From Streptomyces violaceoruber (lineage in GTDB: Bacteria > Actinomycetota > Actinomycetes > Streptomycetales > Streptomycetaceae): DNA of 64,000 nt. The stretch covers positions 3,720,001 through 3,784,000 of the forward strand of contig NZ_CP137734.1 of the NCBI RefSeq assembly GCF_033406955.1, written 5' to 3'. A program made the translations under genes and the position numbers. The notes beneath the pieces were generated by a model. The model was not told the origin of the DNA. It was given only the letters and a program-made list of their open reading frames with translations, and ran no database searches. Shown here piece after piece: positions 17,263 to 25,095 of the stretch (its first letter is position 1; each line of letters starts with the position of its first letter).

Positions 17263-17284
17263 AATCAAGCATGCTTGCATGATT
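17263..17284. promoter_or_regulatory. TetR-type operator at the head of the catabolic operon
   Basis: A 12-bp perfect palindrome CAAGCATGCTTG (17266-17277) lies inside an outer AATCA...TGATT pair, in an AT-rich patch that stands out from the surroundings, 69 bp before the first gene. The CAAG...CTTG pattern resembles sites of acyl-CoA-responsive TetR regulators such as KstR2. It is probably bound by the operon's own TetR, which is inference. Confidence 0.6.
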
Positions 17285-17344
17285 TTGCGCGACGGCCGGG
17301 CGCCCGGGGATCTCCGGACAGGGCACGGCTTTGGATCGGCGCGG

Positions 17345-19087
17345 TCACCCGGCCGCCGGCCAGACCGTCATGTCGAACGTGAGGAAACCGTCCTCCCGCA
17401 TGGCGGTCGACTTGACCTGGATGACCAGCAGCGCGATGTCTCCGTTGCGGTGCTTGACGCAGATTTCGCTACCCGCGGCCTTGTCGGCCAGCAGAAGCTC
17501 GCGGGAGGCCTCCGGGTCGGAGGTCAGCCGACGGCACGTCTCGTACGTGGCGCCGGGGCCGAGGACATTTTCGACCATCACGCTGGTGTCGCTCTTCAGC
17601 TCGCAGCCCGCGTTCTCGCAGCCGAAGCGGATGTCTCCCTTGCGGTCCTTGCTCTCCTTGCCGTTGTGGAGGATCAGCGAGTTGTCGTTCCCCAGCATCG
17701 GGGCGTAGTAGGCGTGGGCCGCCGGTGCCGTGGTCGTGGCCGTGGGCCCGTCGGACCCCGTGTCCGACGTGTCGGCGGACGAGGCGGCACCCGGCCCGGT
17801 CGACGACTCGGCCTCCCCCGCCGACGCCGCCCCCTCCGCCACCGGACGGGGTGTACCGGACGCCGACGCGACCGCGTCCCGGGCCCGGTCCAGGCCGCGC
17901 CCCGCCGCGTCCAGGAGGGCCGTTCCGGCGGCGATCACGAGGCCGCACGCGACGACGGCGGCGGCCGTGATCAGGACGGCGTTCCTCCGGCGGCGCCTGC
18001 GCTCCTTCGGCCCGTCCGGCCGCCGCGGCACGAACGGGCCGCCCGGTCCGGCGGCGCCCGGCCAGGGCGGGGGGACGGTGCCCGGTGCAACATTCCCCTC
18101 CGGGACGGTCCACGGCGTGGTGTGCACCGCGGTCGGGCCCGGGGCGGCGACCGGAGCCGCGGCGGTCGCGGGCCCCGTGGCCGCGGCCGGCGGCGGGACC
18201 GTCACCGGCGGCCCCGCGATCTCCCGCCATCCGGCCGGACCGGCGCCCTCCCCGCCGTCCCGGCCCAGTTCCCGGCGGCACCACTCGACGATCTCCGCGG
18301 GGGTGGCCCGCTCCTCGGGGGCCGTCGCCAGGCAGCGGCCGAGCAGGTCACGCAGGCGTTCGGGCAGCTCGGAGAGGTCGGGCTCGGAGTGGACGATCCG
18401 GTACAGCACGGTGGCGGCCGGTCCGTCGCCGTACAGGGGCTTGCCCAGCGCCGCGAACGCGGCCGTCTGCCCGAGCGAGAAGACGTCGGTGGCCGCCGTG
18501 ATGGCGCCCGCGGAGGCCTGCTCGGGGGCCATGTACTGGGGCGTGCCGATGGTGGTGCCGGTGGCGGTGTGCGCGGTGCTGTCGGCGGCGAGCGAGATGC
18601 CGAAGTCGATGACGCGCGGTCCGTCGGCGGCCAGCAGGACGTTGGCCGGTTTGAGGTCCCGGTGCACGATCCCCGCCGCGTGGATGGCCTGAAGGGCCTC
18701 GGCGACCCCCGCCATCAGCCAGAGCACGGCGGGCACCGGCAGCGGCCCGCTCCGGGCGACGGCGCCCGCCAGGGAGGGCCCCGGCACGTACAGGGTGGCC
18801 AGCCAGGGCGGGGTGCCGTCCGGGTCGGCGTCGATCAGTTCGGCGGTGTAGGCGCCCTTCACTCTGCGGGCTGCCGTGATCTCCCGGCCGAAACGCCGCC
18901 GGAAGGTCGCGTCGTCGGCCAGTTCCGACCGTACGACCTTGATGGCCACGGGCCGGCCGCCCCGGGTGTGCGACAGGTACACCCGGCCCATGCCGCCCGC
19001 TCCGAGCCGGGCCGCCAGACGGTAACCGGCCACCGTGCGCGGATCGTCGCCCTGCAAGGGCTGGAAGACCTCGGCCGTGTGATTCAT
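17345..19087 (-). CDS. transmembrane Ser/Thr protein kinase
   Basis: A 580-residue Hanks-type kinase. Residues about 18-270 form the kinase domain: LGAGGMGRVYL (Gly loop), VAIKVV (ATP-binding Lys), HRDLKPANVLL (catalytic loop), DFGIS, GTPQYMAPEQA and FSLGQTAAFAA. A Pro/Ala-rich juxtamembrane stretch of about 80 residues leads to a single membrane helix (NAVLITAAAVVACGLVIAAG, about 352-371). A Ser/Thr-rich linker then leads to an extracytoplasmic domain of about 115 residues with four Cys, not a PASTA repeat. The ATG at 19085-19087 follows GGGGAGGGA; another ATG lies 15 bases upstream. It is monocistronic, and its signal is unknown. Confidence 0.92.
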   Translation of the reverse strand: MNHTAEVFQPLQGDDPRTVAGYRLAARLGAGGMGRVYLSHTRGGRPVAIKVVRSELADDATFRRRFGREITAARRVKGAYTAELIDADPDGTPPWLATLYVPGPSLAGAVARSGPLPVPAVLWLMAGVAEALQAIHAAGIVHRDLKPANVLLAADGPRVIDFGISLAADSTAHTATGTTIGTPQYMAPEQASAGAITAATDVFSLGQTAAFAALGKPLYGDGPAATVLYRIVHSEPDLSELPERLRDLLGRCLATAPEERATPAEIVEWCRRELGRDGGEGAGPAGWREIAGPPVTVPPPAAATGPATAAAPVAAPGPTAVHTTPWTVPEGNVAPGTVPPPWPGAAGPGGPFVPRRPDGPKERRRRRRNAVLITAAAVVACGLVIAAGTALLDAAGRGLDRARDAVASASGTPRPVAEGAASAGEAESSTGPGAASSADTSDTGSDGPTATTTAPAAHAYYAPMLGNDNSLILHNGKESKDRKGDIRFGCENAGCELKSDTSVMVENVLGPGATYETCRRLTSDPEASRELLLADKAAGSEICVKHRNGDIALLVIQVKSTAMREDGFLTFDMTVWPAAG

Positions 19088-19190
19088 CGGTTCCCTCCCC
19101 ATGATCCCGATGAGCTGACCAGGTACGCAGCCTATGCGGTGCGGCCGTCACCGGGCGCCGGAGGGGGCACCCTCCCCCGCGGCCCCGCGG

Positions 19191-19700
19191 TCACCCGGCC
19201 GTCAGTACGGCGAACTCGGCGTCGGCCCGCTCGGTGACGAGCGCGAGGACGCGGCCGGCGGCGGCCAGGTCCTCGGCGGGTATCCCGCCCCAGATGCGGG
19301 CGCCGACGGGCGCGACCGCCGCGCCGACGGCGGCGAGCAGTTCGCGCCCGGCGTCGGTGGCGGGCAGGTGCGCGCCGTCCGCGACCAGCAGCCCCTTGTC
19401 CAGCAGCCCGTCGACGACGGTCCGGATGCCGGCCGGGTCGGCCTTGAGGGCGCCGCGCACCTCGGCGACGAGGCCGTCCCGCGTCGGCGGGGTCTGGGCG
19501 GTGACCGCGGCACGCAGGACCACTTGCTGCTGGAAGGTGACGCCGTGCCGGGCCAGGATCTGCTCCAGTACCCCGCGGGCGGCGTAGTGCGCCAGGCCGA
19601 GGGCACGGGCGTCTGCCGGTGGCGCGTCCGCGGTCGCCGCGTCCGTGGTCGCCGCGTCGGTGGTCGGCGCGGTGGGTGTGGTGGGCGTGGTGGTGGTCAT
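19191..19700 (-). CDS. hypothetical winged-helix-like protein
   Basis: A 169-residue soluble protein. The first 25 residues are low-complexity (TTTTPTTPTAPTTDAATTDAA), encoded by short tandem repeats in the DNA. The rest resembles a MarR-like winged helix: HYAARGVLEQILARHGVTFQQQVVLRAAV, a helix pair around DGLVAEVRGALKADPAGIRTVVDGLLDKGLL, and a wing-like ADGAHLPATDAGRELL. The gene overlaps the upstream MarR gene by 4 bp (ATGA), so the two are co-translated and could act together. Alternatively it is a second, divergent MarR-type regulator. No enzymatic motif is visible. Confidence 0.7.
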   Translation of the reverse strand: MTTTTPTTPTAPTTDAATTDAATADAPPADARALGLAHYAARGVLEQILARHGVTFQQQVVLRAAVTAQTPPTRDGLVAEVRGALKADPAGIRTVVDGLLDKGLLVADGAHLPATDAGRELLAAVGAAVAPVGARIWGGIPAEDLAAAGRVLALVTERADAEFAVLTAG

Positions 19701-20191
19701 GACGTCGTCCTCCGGGTGCTCTCGTCGTTCGGTACGGGTGGAGCGAGAGGTGCGTCGAGCAGGGTCGTCAGTTCGTCGGTGAAGGCGCGCGTCCGTGCGG
19801 CGTCGAGGCCCCCGAGCGGCTCCAGCATCCGCTGGAGCAGTTCCTGGACCATCGTGATCGCCTCCCGCGTGACGGACTCGCCCCGTTCGGTGAGGGCGAG
19901 CTGCACGGCCCGCGGGTCCCGGGGGTCGCGGGTACGCTCGATCAGCCCCGCCGCCTCCAAGGCTCGCGCCAGCTTCGAGACGTACAGCGCCTCCAGCCCC
20001 GTGTGGTCGGCGAGTCGGCGCTGACTGGGCCGCTCACCGGCGCGCTGCATGCCGTACAGCGAGGCGACCACCGAGTACTGGGCGTGCGTGAGGCCCAGGG
20101 GAGCCACCGCGCGATCGACGGCGACCCGCCACTTGTTGGCGAGCCGCCACACGAGGAAGCCGGGCGTCGCATGCCGTGAACCCTTGCTCAT
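19697..20191 (-). CDS. MarR-family transcriptional regulator
   Basis: A 164-residue MarR repressor. The helix-turn-helix and wing span about residues 45-105: LGLTHAQYSVVASLYGMQRAG, SQRRLADHTGLEALYVSKLARALEAAGLIERTRDPRDPRAVQLALTERG, including the conserved DPRDPRAV wing. The ATG at 20189-20191 is 10 bases from an inverted repeat (20202-20220), so autorepression is likely. It shares an ATGA overlap with a downstream winged-helix gene. The EamA exporter gene ends 100 bp upstream in the same direction and could belong to the same regulon, but the operator lies after it. Confidence 0.92.
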   Translation of the reverse strand: MSKGSRHATPGFLVWRLANKWRVAVDRAVAPLGLTHAQYSVVASLYGMQRAGERPSQRRLADHTGLEALYVSKLARALEAAGLIERTRDPRDPRAVQLALTERGESVTREAITMVQELLQRMLEPLGGLDAARTRAFTDELTTLLDAPLAPPVPNDESTRRTTS

Positions 20192-20201
20192 ACGAAATAC
20201 C

Positions 20202-20229
20202 GTACATGGCTACTATGTACATGGCTACT
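20202..20229. promoter_or_regulatory. MarR operator: overlapping inverted and direct repeats
   Basis: GTACAT-N7-ATGTAC (20202-20220) is a perfect inverted repeat just upstream of the MarR start. The 13-mer GTACATGGCTACT also occurs twice at 15-bp spacing (20202-20214, 20217-20229), creating a second partial site. Confidence 0.6.
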
Positions 20230-20291
20230 GAATTGCCACCGAGACGGACCGCCGAGACGGATCACCGCGATCGGCCGGACGAGGCCTGGGA

Positions 20292-21248
20292 CTACTCGGG
20301 AAGCGCCTTCGCCCGGCGCCGCCCCACCTGGGTCCGCACCGCTCCCATGCTCGCCGCGATGACCAGGGCGATGGCGGCGGACTGGGTGGCGGTCAGTGCC
20401 TGGTCGAGGATGAGGAAACCGGCCGCCGCGGCGATGGCGGGCTCCAGGCTCATGAGGATGGCGAAGGTCGGCGCTGGCAGACGGCGCAGCGCGAGGAGTT
20501 CGAGGGTGTAGGGCAGGACGGAGGAGAGCAGGGCGACGCCGGCGCCCAGCGTGAGCGTCACCGGGTCGATCAGCTTCGACCCCGACTCGACGATGCCGAG
20601 CGGCAGGAACAGCAGCGCGCCGACCGCCATCGCCAGCGCCAGCCCGTCGGCCTGCGGGAAGCGGCGTCCGGTGCGGGCACTGAAGACGATGTACGCCGCC
20701 CACATGGCGCCCGCCGCCAGGGCGAAGGCGGCACCGGCCGGGTCGAGGCCGTCGAAGCCGCCGCCGCCCAGCAGGAAGACACCGGCCAGGGCGAGCGCGG
20801 CCCAGACCAGGTTCATCGCACGGCGGGAGGCGAAGACGGACAGGGCGAGCGGGCCGAGCACCTCCAGGGTGACCGCGGGGCCGAGCGGGATGCGGTCGAC
20901 GGCCTGGTAGAAGAGGCCGTTCATGCCGGCCATGGCGATGCCGAAGACGACGACCGTGCCCCAGTCGGCCCGGGAGTGGCCGCGCAGCCGGGGCCGGCAG
21001 ACCAGGAGCATGACGACGGCGGCCACGGCGAGCCGCAGGGTCACCACGCCGAGCGCCCCGGCCCGCGGCATCAGACTCACCGCCAGCGCGGCGCCGAACT
21101 GCACGGAGATGCCACCGGCGAGGACCAGGCCGACGGGTCCGAGGGCGCCGAACCGTCCGCCCGGCGCGCCGTCCGGCATCAGCGCGTGACCGACGGCGGG
21201 CGCGGCGGCCGCGGACGAGGTGCCGGGGGTGGTGCTGGGGGTACTCAC
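20292..21248 (-). CDS. EamA/RhaT-type drug/metabolite exporter
   Basis: A 318-residue inner-membrane protein of the drug/metabolite transporter superfamily with ten predicted helices in two EamA repeats, from VGLVLAGGISVQFGAALAVSL to SAAIALVIAASMGAV. The sequence LGPAVTLEVLGPLALSVF and the second-repeat SSVLPYTLELLALRRLPAPTFAILMSLEPAIAA are typical of RhtA-like threonine/homoserine exporters. I chose the GTG at 21246-21248 (VSTPSTTPG) because CGGAG lies 8 bases upstream; an ATG at 21288-21290 lacks a ribosome site but could be a near-leaderless start. It probably exports a small metabolite. The C-terminus is basic (RRRAKALPE). Confidence 0.88.
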   Translation of the reverse strand: MSTPSTTPGTSSAAAAPAVGHALMPDGAPGGRFGALGPVGLVLAGGISVQFGAALAVSLMPRAGALGVVTLRLAVAAVVMLLVCRPRLRGHSRADWGTVVVFGIAMAGMNGLFYQAVDRIPLGPAVTLEVLGPLALSVFASRRAMNLVWAALALAGVFLLGGGGFDGLDPAGAAFALAAGAMWAAYIVFSARTGRRFPQADGLALAMAVGALLFLPLGIVESGSKLIDPVTLTLGAGVALLSSVLPYTLELLALRRLPAPTFAILMSLEPAIAAAAGFLILDQALTATQSAAIALVIAASMGAVRTQVGRRRAKALPE

Positions 21249-21464
21249 GGGGGGCTCCGGGACGGTGTACGGAAGGGCGTCGTTCAGCATACTGCACTAC
21301 ACGGTCCAGAGTAATGGACCATGTCAGGCACGTAGCCGTTTTACGCAACTGTCGGGGCCGGGGTGTCCGGCTGTCAACGCGCGTCCGTCAGGCGAGCCGG
21401 GACCGCCCGGAGCACTCCCGCCCACCCCCGCCCGGCCCCCCACCGAGCGGGTACCGTCCACCGG

Positions 21465-21917
21465 GTGAGACGACTCCTGACCCGCCTCTGGCGCCTGCTG
21501 CGGCCCGTCCAGAGCCGCCTGATGTGGCTGGTGAACGCCAAGTTCGTGGTCGGCGTGACCGGCGTCGTGCGGGACGACGAGGGGCGGGTCCTGATGCTGA
21601 AGCACCGGTTGTGGCCGCCGGGCCGTCAGTGGGGTCTGCCGAGCGGCTTCGCGCACAAGGGCGAGGACTTCCGGCAGACCGTCGTCCGGGAGGTCAGGGA
21701 GGAGACCGGGCTGGACGTGGAGGCGGGCCGGCTGGTCATGCTCAACAGCGGCCTGCGCACCCGCCTGGAGGTGGCGTACGAGGCCCGGCTCCTGGGCGGC
21801 GAGCTGCGCCTCGACCCCTTCGAGATCCTGGAGGCCCGCTGGTGCCGCCCGGACGAACTGCCCGAGGACGTCCAGCCGGTGTGCCGTCCGCTGGTGCGGG
21901 GCGAGACCGTCCCCTGA
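21465..21917 (+). CDS. NUDIX hydrolase
   Basis: A 150-residue NUDIX enzyme hydrolysing a nucleoside diphosphate linked to another moiety. The NUDIX box is intact: GFAHKGEDFRQTVVREVREETG (about residues 64-85, with the REVREE metal ligands). A basic amphipathic N-terminus (VRRLLTRLWRLLRPVQSRLMW) precedes the fold and might contact membrane or RNA. The GTG at 21465-21467 is the most economical start, since the upstream in-frame extension is proline-rich and non-coding in character. Substrate is not predictable. It is followed 64 bp later by a SUKH-4 gene on the same strand. Confidence 0.9.
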   Translation: MRRLLTRLWRLLRPVQSRLMWLVNAKFVVGVTGVVRDDEGRVLMLKHRLWPPGRQWGLPSGFAHKGEDFRQTVVREVREETGLDVEAGRLVMLNSGLRTRLEVAYEARLLGGELRLDPFEILEARWCRPDELPEDVQPVCRPLVRGETVP

Positions 21918-21981
21918 GCGGACTCCCCCGGCCCGGCCGCCCCCACGGCACCCGGCCACAGCCGAATGCGGAGTACCGCCC

Positions 21982-22596
21982 GTGCTTTTCGACGTCTCCC
22001 GCGGCGAACTCGCCGACACCTTCGGCGAGCACCGGCTCGCGACCCTGCCCGCCTCCGCCTTCCCGCCGCTCGCGGCGGACACCGAGGGCGCCCGCCTCCT
22101 GCGAACCGTCGGCGCCCCCACCGGAACGCTCCTGCTGCGCGCGCCCGACGAGGAGTCCGGTCGGCTGCCCCTCGTCCGGGACGTCGTCCACGCCGAGGAC
22201 TTCGAGGCCGCCTCCCGGGACGCGGGCGGATGGCCCGTCATCGGCTGGCTCCTCAACGCCCACCTCGCCCTGGACCCCGGCAGCGGCACGGTGTACGCCT
22301 TCGACCCCGACGAGGAGACGGTGCGGAAGCTCCACACGGACGTCTCCTCCCTGGTCCGGGTCACCGCCCGGTTCCAGCGCCTGCTGGAGGAGTTCACCTT
22401 CGCCGACGACGAGGACGAGGAGGCCGGCTTCGAGCGCCTGGAGCGCGCCGTCGAACGCGTCCGCCGGGAGACGCACGACGTCGACCCGCTCCCCTTCCAG
22501 GACGACGAGACGGTCTGGTCGGTGGTCGGCGAGGAGATCGCCATGGGGCAGCGCTTCGCGGGCGACAGCCCCGGAGCCCGTTCGCTCTACGGGTGA
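21982..22596 (+). CDS. SUKH-4 family immunity-like protein
   Basis: A 204-residue acidic protein matching the SUKH-4 group. LATLPASAFPPLAADTEGARLLRTVGAPTG at the N-terminus, a central GWPVIGWLLNAHLALDPGSGTVYAFDPDEE strand pair and the segment SSLVRVTARFQRLLEEF are the usual SUKH-4 features. SUKH proteins are immunity partners of polymorphic toxins or nucleic-acid-modifying effectors, but in Streptomyces SUKH-4 genes are often solitary and linked to nucleotide-like regulatory genes. No toxin gene is visible in the 5 kb around. The GTG at 21982 has a weak ribosome site. A stable hairpin follows directly after the stop. Confidence 0.8.
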   Translation: MLFDVSRGELADTFGEHRLATLPASAFPPLAADTEGARLLRTVGAPTGTLLLRAPDEESGRLPLVRDVVHAEDFEAASRDAGGWPVIGWLLNAHLALDPGSGTVYAFDPDEETVRKLHTDVSSLVRVTARFQRLLEEFTFADDEDEEAGFERLERAVERVRRETHDVDPLPFQDDETVWSVVGEEIAMGQRFAGDSPGARSLYG

Positions 22597-22627
22597 GGCC
22601 GGGCGACCGCCGCGCGACCGCCCGGCC
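22597..22627. terminator. bidirectional terminator between SUKH-4 and dinB-like genes
   Basis: GGCCGGGCG (22597-22605) pairs perfectly with CGCCCGGCC (22619-22627), starting one base after the SUKH-4 stop and 12 bases from the stop of the convergent DinB gene. Confidence 0.6.
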
Positions 22628-22639
22628 GGGTGCCGGCGG

Positions 22640-23203
22640 TCACCCCATGCTCTTGGCGCCGTCCAGCGCCTCGCGGATGATGTCCGCGTGGCCGGCGTGC
22701 TGGGCGGTCTCGGCGATGACGTGCAGCAGCACCCGGCGCGCCGACCACTCGGTGTCGGCCTCGAACCACGGCGCCTTCGGCAGCGGATGGGCGGCGCCCA
22801 GGTCGGGCAGAGCGGCGATCAGCTCCTCGGTCCGGCGGGCCACCTCGGCGTAGTCGTCCAGCACACCGGCCAGCGTCTCGCCGGGCAGCATCTTGAACTC
22901 GTCGGCCCGCCGGGCCCAGTCGGCCTCGGTCATGGCCGTGAAGTCGCCCATCGCGGAGGGGCCGTTCACGATGAAGTCGGTCCAGTTCCGCTCGGCCGCG
23001 GCCGTGTGCTTGATCAGGCCGCCCAGGCACAGCTCACTGACGGTGGTCCGCAGGCCGGCCTGCTCGTCGGTGAGATCACGGGTGGTGAAGCGCAGGAAGT
23101 GCCGGTGCTTGGCCAGCGTCTCCAGCAGGTCGGCACGCTCGCCGGTGAGGGGCTTGGTGGTGGCCTCGGTGGTGGGCTCGGTGGTGGGCTCGGTCGTGGT
23201 CAT
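22640..23203 (-). CDS. DinB-family protein
   Basis: A 187-residue four-helix DinB/YfiT-fold protein. A Thr/Glu-rich N-terminal repeat (TTEPTTEPTTEATTK) precedes the domain. The metal-ligand positions are seen in CLGGLIKHTAAAERNWTDF (first His, about residue 66) and VLLHVIAETAQHAGHADIIREAL (two His at about 161-174). Such proteins are putative thiol-dependent transferases, often with mycothiol as cofactor in actinobacteria; the substrate is unknown. It is convergent with the SUKH-4 gene, and a MITE begins 95 bp upstream of its start. Confidence 0.85.
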   Translation of the reverse strand: MTTTEPTTEPTTEATTKPLTGERADLLETLAKHRHFLRFTTRDLTDEQAGLRTTVSELCLGGLIKHTAAAERNWTDFIVNGPSAMGDFTAMTEADWARRADEFKMLPGETLAGVLDDYAEVARRTEELIAALPDLGAAHPLPKAPWFEADTEWSARRVLLHVIAETAQHAGHADIIREALDGAKSMG

Positions 23204-23298
23204 GGGGTCTCCGCCTTCCGCTGTTCCTGCTCCGTCGGTCGAGGACCACGCTATGGCCGATCTAGGTCAATCCATGTCCTAGATCGGGCCCGGAGCGC

Positions 23299-23488
23299 CT
23301 AGGGGGTGTCGTTTGGATCAGGCCGGCCGCGGCCGACGGTGCCTTGTGGCCGACCCGAGCGGGGTCTGGTGCGTGCAGCTGCAAGGCGGAGGAGGGCGAC
23401 AGGGCGGAGCCCTGGCAACCGACGACAACGCCGCAGATGGGCGTGCCAGACCCCGCGACCCCGGCAAGATCCAGACGACACCCCCTAG
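23299..23488. mobile_element. MITE-like element, copy B (190 bp) with a nested repeat
   Basis: The element runs from CTAGGGGGTGTCGTTTGGAT to GATCCAGACGACACCCCCTAG-type ends and is flanked by CTAG on both sides (23299-23302, 23485-23488), a likely target duplication. Its outer arms match the 98-bp copy at 9902-9999 in reverse orientation. A second inverted-repeat unit (23361-23454) sits inside it. The right edge provides the TAG stop codon of the FG-GAP gene. It has no coding capacity. Confidence 0.78.
23361..23454. repeat. inner inverted-repeat unit inside MITE copy B
   Basis: GGGGTCTGGTGCG... and ...GCGTGCCAGACCCC are inverted ends of a 94-bp unit that includes a CAGGG-CGGAG-CCCTG hairpin. 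Copy A lacks this unit except for a remnant CGGACCCC, so either this unit jumped into copy B or copy A lost it by deletion. Confidence 0.6.
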
Positions 23489-25095
23489 TGGGCGATCTCC
23501 CCGCCGCCCATCAGCAGGTCCAGCCCCTTGGTGTCGTCGAAGGTGCCCTCGGTCAGCCGGGTGACGCCGGTCGTGGACGGCCCCTCGGCGGTGCCCCGCA
23601 GCAGGTAGGCGACGCCCTCGACCGTGTCGCTGCCCGGCGCGGTCACCACGAGGTCGGCCCGGCCGTCGCCGCCCAGGTCGGTGAGGCCCACGACGGCGCC
23701 GAAGTCCGCGTCCCCGCCCTGCGCGGCGCCGAGGTCGCCCCCGTCGAACAGCCGGGCGCCCGCACCGCTGAGCCCGTCCGGGCCCCCCGCGAGGAACAGC
23801 ACCTGTTCCGGCCCGGGCTCCCCGTACACGTCCCACCGGGGAGCCCCGGCCACCACGTCCGCGTACCCGTCTCCGTTGACGTCCCCGGTGTCCAGGCTGG
23901 TGAGGACGGCGTCCTCGTCCTGGGGCTCCGCGCCGGGCACGCCGGGGGTGTCGCGGTCGACGGTGGTCGTACGCGTCCCCGGTCCGTCCTGCGACCCGTA
24001 CACCACCGTCACCGAGCTCCGGCTGGCGTCGCCGCCGCGGGGACTGAGGACCAGGTCGTCGACACCGTCCCCGTCCACGTCGCCGATCGCCCCCTCGCCG
24101 GCGTCGGGGAGCCGGACGTCCCCGGGCTGCGTGAAGCCGTCCCGGCCGCCGCGCAGGTAGCTCACCGGCTGGGACCGGTCCCGCCAGGGCACCTCGCCTC
24201 CGGTGTCGGCGTCGTGGATGCTCACCAGGTCGTCGACGCCGTCGCCGTCTAGGTCCCCGGCGACGAGATCGTCGTAGTTCGCGCTCTCGACGTCCGGGGC
24301 GGGGCGGCGCGGAGCAGCGACGCGGCCCGTCCCGGCGGGGGTGCCGTCCCGCCCGAAGGGCCCCTTCAGCAGCCCCTTGTCGGAGCCGAGCCCGAAGACC
24401 AGGTCGGGGTGCCCGTCCCCGTCGAAGTCACCGCCGGCGAGCTGCTCGTCCAGGATCGGGTCGTCGCCCCAGGCGACGTGACTGCCGTCCGTCCCCGGCA
24501 CCCGGACACCACGCGAGAGCCCGTCCTCGGACCCCCACATGATGATCACGCTCGGCTTCCAGTCGAAGACGGAGACGGCGAGATCGGTGTACCCGTCCCC
24601 GTCGAGGTCGCGGGCCACGACATCGCTCCCGAAGAACGACTCGTCCCGGTTCTTCCCCGGTATCCCGGCGTCGTCCTGCGTCAGGTACTGACACCGGGCG
24701 ATCGAGGTCCCGTCCCCCGCCCCGTACGCGACCTCGACACTCCCCCCGCCGTACCCGCCCGGCACGTCCCCCATCGAGCCGAGCGCCAGGTCGGGGCGCC
24801 CGTCCCCGTCGAAGTCGGCGGCGCCGTCCGGCGCGGGTCGGTCCGGCGCGGGTCGGTCCGGCGCGGGTCGGTCCGGCGCGGGTCGGTCCGGCGCGGAGGA
24901 GGTGGCCGCGGTCCCGTGAGCGCCGCCGCCGGTCCCGCAGCCGTACGGCGCGGCGATGCCGGCGGACCCGTCGTCGGCGATCACCAGACCCGCGGCGACC
25001 GCCAGGGCGACGAGCGCCGCACCGCCCCCGACCACCCACGGCCGCCTACCGCCCCGCCACCGCGACACCTGCCCCTGATCACCCGGACCGTCCAT
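23485..25095 (-). CDS. membrane-anchored FG-GAP (integrin-like) repeat protein
   Basis: A protein of about 536 residues with a short basic cytoplasmic tail, one N-terminal membrane helix (WVVGGGAALVALAVAAGLVIA), a low-complexity PAPDR linker and an extracytoplasmic beta-propeller. At least seven Ca-binding repeats of the form DxDGDGxxDL are visible: ADFDGDGRPDLALG, DLDGDGYTDLAVS, GDFDGDGHPDLVFG, GDLDGDGVDDLVSI, GDVDGDGVDDLVLS, GDVNGDGYADVVAGAP and TDLGGDGRADLVVTAP. Such proteins bind ligands at the cell surface; partner unknown. The start is uncertain: I give the ATG at 25093-25095, but a GTG 12 bases upstream is possible and neither has a strong ribosome site. The stop TAG is formed by the adjacent MITE. 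Confidence 0.82.
   Translation of the reverse strand: MDGPGDQGQVSRWRGGRRPWVVGGGAALVALAVAAGLVIADDGSAGIAAPYGCGTGGGAHGTAATSSAPDRPAPDRPAPDRPAPDRPAPDGAADFDGDGRPDLALGSMGDVPGGYGGGSVEVAYGAGDGTSIARCQYLTQDDAGIPGKNRDESFFGSDVVARDLDGDGYTDLAVSVFDWKPSVIIMWGSEDGLSRGVRVPGTDGSHVAWGDDPILDEQLAGGDFDGDGHPDLVFGLGSDKGLLKGPFGRDGTPAGTGRVAAPRRPAPDVESANYDDLVAGDLDGDGVDDLVSIHDADTGGEVPWRDRSQPVSYLRGGRDGFTQPGDVRLPDAGEGAIGDVDGDGVDDLVLSPRGGDASRSSVTVVYGSQDGPGTRTTTVDRDTPGVPGAEPQDEDAVLTSLDTGDVNGDGYADVVAGAPRWDVYGEPGPEQVLFLAGGPDGLSGAGARLFDGGDLGAAQGGDADFGAVVGLTDLGGDGRADLVVTAPGSDTVEGVAYLLRGTAEGPSTTGVTRLTEGTFDDTKGLDLLMGGGEIAH
24826..24895. repeat. 15-bp tandem repeat (4.7 copies) in the FG-GAP gene
   Basis: The unit GTCCGGCGCGGGTCG repeats four times exactly plus 10 bp. 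It encodes the PAPDR repeats of the linker between membrane anchor and propeller, so copy number changes in steps of five residues without frameshift. Confidence 0.9.

Noticed and set aside
16517..19237. A 906-codon plus-strand open frame
   Set aside because: It is antisense to the TIGR03084 and kinase genes, which have clear motifs and ribosome sites.
22640..23203. Toxin partner for the SUKH-4 gene
   Set aside because: The only close genes are NUDIX and DinB-like; neither has toxin features, and the DinB gene is convergent beyond a terminator.
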